From positions 1 through 64,000 of the forward strand of contig NZ_JAIQZA010000007.1 of assembly GCF_020164485.1 (NCBI RefSeq): 64,000 nucleotides of DNA, written 5' to 3'. The notes under the pieces were generated by a model. The model was not told where the DNA came from. It made no database searches and was given only the letters and a program-made list of their open reading frames with translations. Shown in pieces: positions 35,483 through 43,590 of this stretch. Both the position numbers and the translations under genes were made by a program. The stretch comes from Salegentibacter tibetensis. Its GTDB lineage: Bacteria > Bacteroidota > Bacteroidia > Flavobacteriales > Flavobacteriaceae. Numbering within the stretch: the stretch's first letter is position 1; the number at the start of each line of letters is the position of its first letter.

Positions 35483-36686
35483 AAAATGATTTTATCTTCC
35501 CTATTACATAGTTTTGTTCTTCTTCCTGTAAGGTAGGATACATCGGTAAACTTATACAATGCTTGTAATAGTTTTCAGCATTTGGAAAATCTCCTTCCTG
35601 CCACCCTTTTTCACGATAATAGGGCATTAAATGACAGGGAATATAATGAATTTGAGCAAAGATTTTATTTTCCCTTAAGTAATTATAAAGGCCTAATCTA
35701 TCTTCTACCTCAAGAATATATAAATGGTAAGCGTGTCCTTCAATCACCCCTGATTGTCCTTTTATAAAATCTTTATTTTTAAACGCCTCCTGGTATCTGG
35801 CCGCCAGGATCCTTCGCTTCTCCAGTCCATCATCGGCTCGTATTAATTGACTGCTCCCTAATGCTGCCTGAAAATCGGTTAAGCGGTAATTATAACCTAA
35901 TTCCTGCATTTCCATATACCACTGCGGATAGTCTTGAGTATCGAGTATTGAGTATTGAGATTCATCCAGTCCGCTGGCAAAAGCCGGGGTGTTTTTATAT
36001 TTACTTTCATCCTTTACGATTCCATGTGTTCTTAACTGAAGTAATTTTTCGTAAAGTTTTTTATCATTGGTAGTTATCATCCCTCCTTCTCCACTGGCAA
36101 TATGCTTTACAGGATGAAATGAAAAAATAGCCAGATCAGCAAATTTACCTTTTCCGCATAATTGTTTCTCTTCTTTTGAATCAATAAAATATCCCCCAGG
36201 TGCGTGACAGGCATCTTCTATTATCCAAAGATCATATTCTTCGGCAAGCTGACGGAATTCTTCGAGATTAACCGCTCTTCCGGCAAAATCAACGGGAATA
36301 ATTCCTTGGTAAGTTCCTTTGGGAGATGCCTCCAGAAATTCCCTTACTTTATTAATGTCTAATAAATAAGTGTCAGGATCAATATCTGCAAAAACCACTT
36401 CCCCTCCACAATAACGAATACAATTGGCTGATGCTGCAAAGGTAATTGGTGTGGTTATCACTTTATCCCCGGGCTGAACATTGAGAGCCATGGCGCAGAG
36501 ATGAAGCGCTGCAGTGCCATTTGATACAGCCACTGCATATTTACTATCTACATAAGTAGCAAAGCCTTCTTCAAATTCAGGAATCCTGGGACCCTGGGTA
36601 AGATAATCAGATTTTAAAGTGCTTACAACTGCCTCTATATCCTCCTCTGTAATATTTTGACGACCGTATGGAATTGGGTTATTCAT
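35472..36686 (-). CDS. pseC: PseC-like UDP-4-keto-6-deoxy-AltNAc aminotransferase
   Basis: PLP-dependent DegT-family aminotransferase, 404 residues, second step of pseudaminic acid synthesis. It begins with the characteristic IPYGRQNITEEDIEAVVSTL and LTQGPRIPEFEEGFA. PLP-binding features are AVSNGTAALHLCAMAL, IIEDACHAPGG and the Schiff-base Lys in SFHPVKHIASGEGG. It follows pseB by 3 bp and overlaps the aldo/keto reductase gene by 11 bp. It differs from the PglE-like (6750-7904) and VioA-like (52237-53319) relatives in its active-site lysine context. Confidence 0.92.
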   Translation of the reverse strand: MNNPIPYGRQNITEEDIEAVVSTLKSDYLTQGPRIPEFEEGFATYVDSKYAVAVSNGTAALHLCAMALNVQPGDKVITTPITFAASANCIRYCGGEVVFADIDPDTYLLDINKVREFLEASPKGTYQGIIPVDFAGRAVNLEEFRQLAEEYDLWIIEDACHAPGGYFIDSKEEKQLCGKGKFADLAIFSFHPVKHIASGEGGMITTNDKKLYEKLLQLRTHGIVKDESKYKNTPAFASGLDESQYSILDTQDYPQWYMEMQELGYNYRLTDFQAALGSSQLIRADDGLEKRRILAARYQEAFKNKDFIKGQSGVIEGHAYHLYILEVEDRLGLYNYLRENKIFAQIHYIPCHLMPYYREKGWQEGDFPNAENYYKHCISLPMYPTLQEEEQNYVIGKIKSFYEG

Positions 36687-36689
36687 AAA

Positions 36690-37706
36690 TTAAACTTCAA
36701 ATGTTGGATCAACATGTTCTTTTATTAAATCTCTAAGGTCTTCTACCGATTCCCATTCCTCATTTTCACCAGAGTTATACTGAAAACCGGGAGTTACTTT
36801 CTTGGCACCAAATTTTTCTACAAAATCTTCTAATTTCCATTTATGAGTAGCCGGTAAAATAGTATAATATTTACCTAAATCATAGGTGTAATAAGAATCT
36901 GAATCAGTAATCATTTCTTCGTGAATTTTCTCCCCCGGACGTATCCCTACAATCGGTTTTTCACATTCCGGGCCTATAGCCTCAGCAATATCCATAATTT
37001 TATAGGAAGGAATTTTGGGTACAAAAATTTCTCCACCCCAAGCGTGTTCCAGTGCATGCATCACCATATCTACTCCTCCCTGCAGAGAAATATTAAACCT
37101 GGTCATCGTAGGATCTGTAATAGGCAATACCCCTTCTTTTTTCTTTTTAAGGAAAAATGGAATAACAGACCCATTGGATCCCATTACATTCCCATAGCGA
37201 ACTACCGAAAATTTAATCGGGTTCCAACCGGTAATATTATTAGCAGCCACAAATAATTTATCTGATGCCAGTTTTGTAGCACCATATAAATTAATAGGAG
37301 CAGCAGCTTTATCTGTAGATAACGCGACAACACGTTCTACTTCAGTTTCCAAACAGGCATTAATTATATTTTCTGCCCCCATGATATTCGTTTTCACACA
37401 TTCCATAGGATTATATTCGGCAATCGGCACATGTTTCATAGCGGCTGCATGAATTACATAATCAATTCCTTTTAAAGCTCTTTTAACCCTGGCCTCATCT
37501 CTTACATCCCCTATAAAAAACCTTAATTGGGGAAATTTATCAGTCGGAAAATCCTGAGCCATCTGAAATTGTTTTTGTTCATCTCTTGAAAATATTACAA
37601 GCCTTTTAACCTCAGGATATTTATCCAGGATATGCGTGGTTAAGGCTTTTCCTAAGGATCCGGTACCCCCGGTTATTAGAATGGATCGATTATTTATACT
37701 CATCAC
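36690..37706 (-). CDS. pseB: PseB UDP-GlcNAc 4,6-dehydratase (inverting)
   Basis: First step of pseudaminic acid synthesis: dehydration with C5 inversion of UDP-GlcNAc. A 338-residue soluble SDR with SILITGGTGSLGKALTTHI, the IFSRDEQKQFQMAQDF segment typical of PseB, GDVRDEARVKRAL, AAAMKHVPIAEYNPMEC, STDKAAAPINLYGATKL (Tyr-Gly-Ala-Thr-Lys active site) and the late RPGEKIHEEMI. Unlike the membrane-bound PglF-like protein it has no membrane helices and keeps the Tyr. It is the first gene of the nonulosonate operon, following the flippase gene after 48 bp. Confidence 0.94.
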   Translation of the reverse strand: MMSINNRSILITGGTGSLGKALTTHILDKYPEVKRLVIFSRDEQKQFQMAQDFPTDKFPQLRFFIGDVRDEARVKRALKGIDYVIHAAAMKHVPIAEYNPMECVKTNIMGAENIINACLETEVERVVALSTDKAAAPINLYGATKLASDKLFVAANNITGWNPIKFSVVRYGNVMGSNGSVIPFFLKKKKEGVLPITDPTMTRFNISLQGGVDMVMHALEHAWGGEIFVPKIPSYKIMDIAEAIGPECEKPIVGIRPGEKIHEEMITDSDSYYTYDLGKYYTILPATHKWKLEDFVEKFGAKKVTPGFQYNSGENEEWESVEDLRDLIKEHVDPTFEV

Positions 37707-37754
37707 TTATATTTTTAGATTATGCAATAATAAAAACACTTTACTGTTTACTTA

Positions 37755-39188
37755 TTAATCTTTTCTTAATATTTTAATTAACTCTACAAAGCTCGCCAAT
37801 TTAAAGAAATAACTTAACCCAAGATAAAATAGAAGCCCTAAGGTTCCATTAACTACCAGCCTAAATAAATCGGGTAAGTGTTTAAGCAAATTATCTAAAT
37901 ATAAAAGTCCTGCGCCTGTAAGAATTGTTAATAAAAAAATAGGAAGTAGATCTTTTAATTGAGCTAAAGGAGAATATTTTATAAACTTATCGGCATAGCT
38001 GGCATTTAGAAAAAAGGCGAATAAGGTGGTAACAACTTTTGCTATTATTAGGCCATAAATCCCAAATTGTAGACCTATAAATAATAATAAGATTAAAACC
38101 CCTTTAGTGACAAGGGTTACTTTTAAAAACAAATCACTTCGTCCCTTTACATTTAAAACATTGGTATTATACATATTAATAGGGTATAAAATCCCTCCTA
38201 CACATAGTATCTGAAAATAAGGAACTGCTGGCAACCATTTTGCGGTAAACAAGAAGCGAAAAAGAGGTTCTGCTAAAACTGCCGAAAAAACCATTAATGG
38301 AGCAATAACAAAAACTACCAAAGACATTAAGCGTTGGTATACGTCTCTCAGTTTAAGATTATTATGTTTAATTTCAGCAAATAAAGGATAAGTCACCCTA
38401 TTAAGTGCCATGCTTAAATTTGAAACCGGCAAATTTTTCATGGTTTCGGCCCGTGTATAAAATCCTACCTGGGATGCTGAAAAAACCTTCCCCATTATAA
38501 TCATAATACTATTATCGGAAATTTTACCCAGTAGAGCAGAAAGGGTAATCTTATACCCAAATAAGAAATGAAATTTAAATTTTTTTATATCAAATACAAA
38601 TTTTGGAGTCCATTTGGAATAAATCCAAAATTGCACACTTCTAATTGAAGATGATACAAGTTCGTACCATACAAGACTCCAGACACCGTACCCGAAATTG
38701 GCTAATAAAATTCCACAAGTACCGCCTACGACTGTAGAAGGCAAAGCAATTAAGGCTTGGGACTTAAAATCCATCTGCTTCGTCATTCTGGCCTGTTGCA
38801 CCACTGTAAATGCGGCAATGATAAAACTTAAACAGTATAATCGAACAATATCAGTCAAAATTGGCCTTTCATAGAAATCAGCTATAAAAGGAGCGGATAA
38901 AAAGACCAGTACATAAATCAATAAACTTGCTCCAAGATTATAAAAAAAGACCGTAGCATAATCTATTTCATCGAGATCATCAGTTCTAATAAGCGACTGA
39001 GTGAGTCCAGAATTCATCAATGCATTACCTACTCCAATAAAAATAGAAATCATTCCAATTAAACCAAATTCTTCAGGAAGAAGAATTCTTGCTAGCACGA
39101 CAGAAACAGCAAACGCTATGATCTGGTTTCCAAATTGTTGAAAAAAAGACCAGGATAAGCCAGTTAAAGCTTTCTTCTTTAATGTCAT
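37755..39188 (-). CDS. Wzx-type lipid-linked oligosaccharide flippase 1
   Basis: A 477-residue MOP-superfamily flippase (WzxC-like) with about 12-14 membrane helices. The start LKKKALTGLSWSFFQQFGNQ, RILLPEEFGLIGMISIFIGV, NSGLTQSLIRTDDLDEIDY and FYTRAETMKNLPVSNLSMALNRV are typical. It is closely similar throughout to the second flippase (53316-54752), sharing for example ARILLPEEFGLIGMI, AEPLFRFLFTAKWLPAVPYF (AEPTFRFLFTEKWLPAVPYF in the other) and INMYNTNVLNVKGRSDLFLK. The two are recent paralogues or came from two merged loci. It should move the lipid-linked repeat unit across the inner membrane. Confidence 0.9.
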   Translation of the reverse strand: MTLKKKALTGLSWSFFQQFGNQIIAFAVSVVLARILLPEEFGLIGMISIFIGVGNALMNSGLTQSLIRTDDLDEIDYATVFFYNLGASLLIYVLVFLSAPFIADFYERPILTDIVRLYCLSFIIAAFTVVQQARMTKQMDFKSQALIALPSTVVGGTCGILLANFGYGVWSLVWYELVSSSIRSVQFWIYSKWTPKFVFDIKKFKFHFLFGYKITLSALLGKISDNSIMIIMGKVFSASQVGFYTRAETMKNLPVSNLSMALNRVTYPLFAEIKHNNLKLRDVYQRLMSLVVFVIAPLMVFSAVLAEPLFRFLFTAKWLPAVPYFQILCVGGILYPINMYNTNVLNVKGRSDLFLKVTLVTKGVLILLLFIGLQFGIYGLIIAKVVTTLFAFFLNASYADKFIKYSPLAQLKDLLPIFLLTILTGAGLLYLDNLLKHLPDLFRLVVNGTLGLLFYLGLSYFFKLASFVELIKILRKD

Positions 39189-39490
39189 TTTTTTACGCCA
39201 ATTATTTTCAAAAAAACACTTAAGTTAAGTCTATAACTTTTCAACCTATATATAATTGGATGCAACCTCATTCATTCTGTTTAATCCTTTACTAAAGGGA
39301 GGGAAAGATTACTAATGTTATAAAATTCCCGTATTTAAAATAGATATAAGAATCTTATATCTTTAATGTTTTAAATCTTTATTTTCAATTTAAAAATAAA
39401 ATAAGGTAGTTAGTTTAATTTTATAAGCGTTTAATGGAAAAATATTTACCAGCTAATAACCTTATTAAACCTCGTCGGTACTAAATCTCC
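39189..39490. other. AT-rich intergenic region, nothing recognised
   Basis: About 300 bp between the flippase and UDP-glucose dehydrogenase genes. Only a small CCTTTACTAAAGGG-like inverted repeat (39290-39303) was seen. No promoter of the TAnnTTTG type and no open frame stand out. Confidence 0.5.
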
Positions 39491-40888
39491 TTAGCTTCCA
39501 ATCGCATAAAACTCAAACCCAATTGCTTCCTTTGTTTCTCTCTCAAGTAACCTTCTACCATCAAAAAGAAAAGCCGGTTTTAGCATTTCATCATATATTT
39601 TTTGCCAGTCTAAATCTTTAAACTCATCCCATTCGGTCAATACAGCTACTGCATGGGAATCTTTTGTGGCCTCGTAAGGGGTATTTACCACTTTCACCCT
39701 GCTACGGTTTTCTTCTGAAGAACGGCTGTTTAGATAATCGAGGTCGGCATATATCTGCTCGGTTTTTACCTTAGGATCATAGATTACAATTTCTGCCTGT
39801 TCATTTAATAAATAGTCTGCCACATAAATAGCGGCAGATTCCCGGGTATCATTTGTATCTTTTTTAAATGCCCAGCCTAATAAAGCGATTTTCTTACCTG
39901 AAACGGTATTAAAAAGAGTTTGAACTATTTTTGCCGCAAATCTTCTTTTTTGATGGTCATTCATCAGAATCACCTGCTCCCAGTAATCGGCTACCTCATT
40001 TAATCCGAAGGATTTCGAGATATAAACCAGGTTCAGAATATCCTTTTGAAAACAAGAGCCTCCAAATCCAACAGAGGATTTTAAGAATTTTGGTCCTATC
40101 CTGGAGTCCATGCCTACGGCTTTAGAGACTTCATTTACATCGGCCCCGGTTTTTTCGCATAGTTCACTCATCGCATTTATACTGGAAACCCGTTGCGCTA
40201 AAAATGCATTGGCGGTTAGCTTAGACAATTCTGAGGACCATACATTAGTAGTTAATAAGCGTTCTCGTGGAATCCAATGGGCATATATATCCACCAATGC
40301 GTTTACCGCTTCTTTTCCCTCTTTAGTATCTAAGTCACCCCCAATTAACACCCTATCCGGCACCATTAAATCATCTACCGCAGTACCTTCTGCCAGAAAT
40401 TCCGGATTGGAAAGGATTTGATAATTAACTCCGTTCCCAGTGTTATCCAAAATATTCTTTAAAGCTTCTGCAGTACGAACCGGGAGGGTAGATTTCTCTA
40501 CTACAATCTTATCTGTTTTTGAAACCCTTGCGATCTGGCGGGCACAAAGTTCGATATACTTTAAATCGGCTGCCATTCCTTTTCCTATCCCGTAAGTTTT
40601 GGTAGGCGTATTCACCGAAATAAAGATCATATCGGCCTTATCTATAGCCGAGTCTACGTCAGTAGAAAAAAACAGGTTTCTATCACGGGCTTCTTTAACT
40701 ACTTCAGACAAACCGGGTTCATAAATCGGAATATTTTCTACATTCTCATCATTCCAGGCAGCAATTCTTTGTTCATTAATATCTACAACTGTTACATTTA
40801 TCTCAGGACATTTCTGGGCGATTACCGCCATTGTTGGTCCACCTACGTAACCTGCGCCGATGCAGCATATGTTTTTAATTCTTGTCAT
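39491..40888 (-). CDS. ugd: UDP-glucose 6-dehydrogenase (eukaryote-like class)
   Basis: Oxidises UDP-glucose to UDP-glucuronic acid with NAD. The 465-residue length and sequence are of the longer, animal-like UGDH class rather than the short E. coli class: [55 protein letters not shown], the [14 protein letters not shown] loop, [14 protein letters not shown], the catalytic Cys in [19 protein letters not shown] and [19 protein letters not shown]. Provides uronic acid for an acidic polysaccharide. It stands alone between two repeat-bearing gaps. Confidence 0.94.
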   Translation of the reverse strand: MTRIKNICCIGAGYVGGPTMAVIAQKCPEINVTVVDINEQRIAAWNDENVENIPIYEPGLSEVVKEARDRNLFFSTDVDSAIDKADMIFISVNTPTKTYGIGKGMAADLKYIELCARQIARVSKTDKIVVEKSTLPVRTAEALKNILDNTGNGVNYQILSNPEFLAEGTAVDDLMVPDRVLIGGDLDTKEGKEAVNALVDIYAHWIPRERLLTTNVWSSELSKLTANAFLAQRVSSINAMSELCEKTGADVNEVSKAVGMDSRIGPKFLKSSVGFGGSCFQKDILNLVYISKSFGLNEVADYWEQVILMNDHQKRRFAAKIVQTLFNTVSGKKIALLGWAFKKDTNDTRESAAIYVADYLLNEQAEIVIYDPKVKTEQIYADLDYLNSRSSEENRSRVKVVNTPYEATKDSHAVAVLTEWDEFKDLDWQKIYDEMLKPAFLFDGRRLLERETKEAIGFEFYAIGS

Positions 40889-41369
40889 GTTTATATTCTA
40901 TTTTTTGATCAAGTAATGGTTTATTAAAACAGTGAATCTGCTTGTTATATGTAACGCAGTGACCTTGTGATGGAGTAACGGAGCCAATTTTTACTTGGTT
41001 ACTTCATCACAGCATCACTTCGTTACTTCATTACTCTTTCAAACTTTGTATTAATTTCAGAATCATCCTTATGATATATATTATTTCATAGAAATTAGCA
41101 ATAAATCATATTTTATTTTCTAAACGCCACCCTGAACCTGTTTCAGGGTCTAAGTCGAACATTAACACCTGTCATGTTTGATGCTGAAACAAGTTCAGCA
41201 TGACGATTTAATGATAATTTTGAATTTAATCAAAAAATCATCAGTTTACTAATCACCAATCCTATTCCCTAATTAACCATTCTCAAATTACTAATTAACT
41301 AATCTCCAATCCCCAATTAACCAATTCACCAATCCCGAATTAACGAATCCCGAATCCCGAATTAACGGA
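40889..41369. repeat. Gene-free region of short degenerate repeats
   Basis: No gene. Three repeat classes follow one another: a GTGACCTTGTGATGGAGTAAC / GTTACTTCATCACAGCATCAC inverted pair (40955-41035); a pair of hairpins with CACCCTGAACCTGTTTCAGG and GCTGAAACAAGTTCAGC (41128-41207); and an AATTAACCAATCCCGAATTA-like tract of loose 7-8 bp period (41250-41365). Confidence 0.6.
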
Positions 41370-42755
41370 CTACAACTTTTTATCACACCTATCCCCAAGC
41401 ACTCCCTTCACATCATAAACAACGGTATTCCCATTTTTTAACTGATCGAGGTCCATTTCGAGGAATTCTTTATGAGCAACCGCTAAAACAACCGCATCAA
41501 ACTTTTCTTTCGGAAGCTCTTTACTTGTTTTTAAACCATATTCGTGCTCTACCTCCTCCGGTTTCGCAAGTGGGTCGTAAATAGTCACGTTGGTTCCATA
41601 TTCCTTTAGGTTCTTAATAACATCTACCACCTTAGTATTTCTAACATCGGGACAATTCTCTTTAAAGGTAATTCCCAATACAAGAATATTTGCGTTTTTG
41701 ACCTTCTGGTCATTTTGCAACATTAGTTTAACTACTTCTGAAGCGACATATTGCCCCATAGAGTCGTTCATTCTTCTACCAGCAAGGATAATTTCGGGAT
41801 GATAACCTATTTCCTGGGCCTTTTGAGCAAGGTAATAAGGGTCTACGCCTATACAATGTCCGCCAACCAGGCCTGGCTTAAACGGAAGGAAATTCCATTT
41901 TGTTCCGGCAGCTTCTAAAACATCCTGGGTATCTATACCCATCATATTAAAGATCTTAGCCAGCTCATTTACAAAGGCGATATTAATATCCCTTTGTGAA
42001 TTTTCTATAACTTTAGCAGCTTCAGCAACTTTAATGGTAGGAGCCAAATGTGTTCCTGCGGTAATTACTTCGGCGTATAGATCATTTACCTTCTTCCCGA
42101 TTTCAGGAGTTGAGCCCGCAGTAACCTTTAAAATCTTATCTACAGTATGTTCTTTGTCTCCCGGATTAATTCTTTCCGGAGAATATCCCACAAAGAAATC
42201 TTCGTTGAATACAAGGCCACTATGTTTTTCTAAAACCGGCACGCATTCGTCCTCAGTTACGCCGGGGTAAACCGTAGATTCATAAATCACAACATCCCCT
42301 TTCTTAAGTACTTTAGCAACGGTTTCGCTGCTTTTATAAAGCGGAGTAAGATCTGGCCTGTTGTTTTTATCTACCGGAGTAGGCACCGTAATAATATAAT
42401 AATTACAGTCTTCGATATCTTCCAAATCTGCAGAACAAAACAAGCCTTTGCCTTTAGTCAATGCTTTTTTATCCACTAGAGCTGACTGTAGAATATCATC
42501 CTCTACCTCTAAGGTGGCATCGTGACCGCTCATCAACTCTTTAATCCTTGCATGGTTTATATCGAAGCCGACTACGGGATATTTAGTGGCGAATAATCTT
42601 GCTAAAGGAAGACCTACGTATCCTAAGCCTATTACTGCGATTCTCTTCGAGAGGGAAGAGGTGCCTTGGAAACTGGGGGATTTGGAGCTCTGCGTACCTG
42701 GGGAGCCGGGGACTTGGAGGCTGGGGCAATTTTCTTTATTATTTGGAGTATTCAT
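41370..42755 (-). CDS. Nucleotide-sugar dehydrogenase (TviB/WbpO-like UDP-HexNAc dehydrogenase)
   Basis: A 461-residue UDP-glucose/GDP-mannose dehydrogenase family member likely to oxidise UDP-GlcNAc or UDP-GalNAc to a HexNAc uronic acid, given the epimerase encoded upstream. Motifs: RIAVIGLGYVGLPLARLF, YIITVPTPVDKNNRPDL, YESTVYPGVTEDECVP, VGYSPERINPGDKEH, and the catalytic Cys in GLVGGHCIGVDPYYLA. The first 36 residues (Pro/Ser-rich, CPSLQVPGSPGTQSSKSPSF) are not part of the family fold. They are encoded by a GC-rich degenerate repeat tract, and there is no later Met before the Rossmann start, so the tract appears to have become the N-terminus. Confidence 0.9.
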   Translation of the reverse strand: MNTPNNKENCPSLQVPGSPGTQSSKSPSFQGTSSLSKRIAVIGLGYVGLPLARLFATKYPVVGFDINHARIKELMSGHDATLEVEDDILQSALVDKKALTKGKGLFCSADLEDIEDCNYYIITVPTPVDKNNRPDLTPLYKSSETVAKVLKKGDVVIYESTVYPGVTEDECVPVLEKHSGLVFNEDFFVGYSPERINPGDKEHTVDKILKVTAGSTPEIGKKVNDLYAEVITAGTHLAPTIKVAEAAKVIENSQRDINIAFVNELAKIFNMMGIDTQDVLEAAGTKWNFLPFKPGLVGGHCIGVDPYYLAQKAQEIGYHPEIILAGRRMNDSMGQYVASEVVKLMLQNDQKVKNANILVLGITFKENCPDVRNTKVVDVIKNLKEYGTNVTIYDPLAKPEEVEHEYGLKTSKELPKEKFDAVVLAVAHKEFLEMDLDQLKNGNTVVYDVKGVLGDRCDKKL

Positions 42756-42870
42756 TTTTCTGTTTTATTCATTTATTTAATCTTCCTTTTAGTCTGACCT
42801 GGGAACCTGGAGCCTTAGGGAGTTGGGGAGCCAGAGACCGTGGAACCGGAGGGCTGAGATTTATTTTCTT
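42660..42870. repeat. G-rich degenerate tract at the dehydrogenase N-terminus
   Basis: Plus-strand units such as GGGGAGCCGGGGACTTGGAG and GGGAACCTGGAGCCTTAGGG recur with a loose 8-10 bp period. The tract covers the first codons of the dehydrogenase gene (42660-42755) and its upstream region (42795-42860). A C/T-rich tract of opposite sense lies on the other side of the four-helix-bundle gene (43455-43590). Confidence 0.6.
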
Positions 42871-42905
42871 GGTAATTCATTTTATATTTTGCTTTAAACT
42901 CTATA

Positions 42906-43427
42906 TTATAAAGTCCATTTAGATGGGTTAATTCTCATGTTAACCAACATTCCTAAAATGGAATCATATTTTTCATAAATTGGTTTATGTTGTTCTTCAT
43001 CAATATATTTATATGCTTATCCTTTTAGAAACCTAAAACAGTTTTTGTCACCCTGAGCCCAGTCGAAGGGTTAAACAAAAACGTCTCGACTGCGCTCGAC
43101 GTGACACTTTATTTCAATTTTGTCTTTTGGATCACTTAGCGGATATACAATATATTCGCAAGCAAGAGCATAATCCAGCCAAACCTGAGTTTCAGCTGCT
43201 TCACCTTCACAATCAACTAATTTAGACACGAAAGATTTCGGATACTTTCGCTTTCTCCAGGCTTCAGCTAAATTTCCAGAAACAGATCTTGATGATCTAC
43301 GAATTTGGTCGGTTAGAGAGTATAATTCTTCCCTGGGAAACAATTTAGAGAGTCTAAAAACATCCATCCCTGCTTCAAAAGACAGCTGATACACCCTTAA
43401 ATCCTTATGAGTTTCTATTTTAGCCAT
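42906..43427 (-). pseudogene. Four-helix-bundle (S23-like) protein gene split by an insertion
   Basis: The family is that of the 23S rRNA intervening-sequence (S23) four-helix-bundle proteins, function unknown. The first 93 residues (MAKIETHKDLRVYQLSF, FPREELYSLTDQIRRSSRSV, WLDYALACEYI) are intact. After them the frame enters a palindromic insertion that supplies 25 foreign residues (ending HVERSRDVFV) and a stop at 43071. On the far side of the insertion the original C-terminus is still readable (DEEQHKPIYEKYDSILGMLV to NPSKWTL, stop at 42906). Removing 147 bp joins GAATATATT to GATGAA in frame and gives a normal 124-residue protein. The 118-residue shortened product may still be made, but lacks most of the last helix. 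Confidence 0.85.
43010..43156. mobile_element. Palindromic miniature insertion with 9 bp direct repeats
   Basis: CAATATATT occurs on both sides (43001-43009 and 43148-43156), as a target-site duplication would. The 138 bp between the copies have weakly inverted ends (TATATGCTTATCC against TATATCCGCTAAG) and a central hairpin: GTCAC...GTGAC outer arms and CAGTCGA...TCGACTG inner arms. It carries no gene, so it could only have been moved by a transposase supplied elsewhere. Part of its core recurs at 13818-13935. Confidence 0.7.
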
Positions 43428-43454
43428 GTTTCATTATTGTTTTAAGCCGCTATT

Positions 43455-43590
43455 TTGAAATATCTCCTCTTCTCCTCGTCTCCCTTCTCCCAGTCACCTT
43501 TACTCCAAATCTCCTTTTCACCAAATCTCTCCAGAGTCTCCTCTTCTCCAGATCTCCTCATCCCCTTTTCTCCTCTACTCCAACTCAACG
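43455..43590. repeat. C/T-rich degenerate tract
   Basis: Plus strand of repeated TCTCCTCTTCTCCAGATCTCC-like units with a loose 8-10 bp period, ending just inside the C-terminal codons of the epimerase gene. It lies upstream of the four-helix-bundle gene and has the opposite strand bias to the G-rich tract at 42660-42870. Confidence 0.6.

Noticed and set aside
40955-41207. CRISPR array
   Set aside because: The repeats are inverted pairs of different sequence with irregular spacing, and no cas gene is present. No other part of the window has regularly spaced direct repeats.
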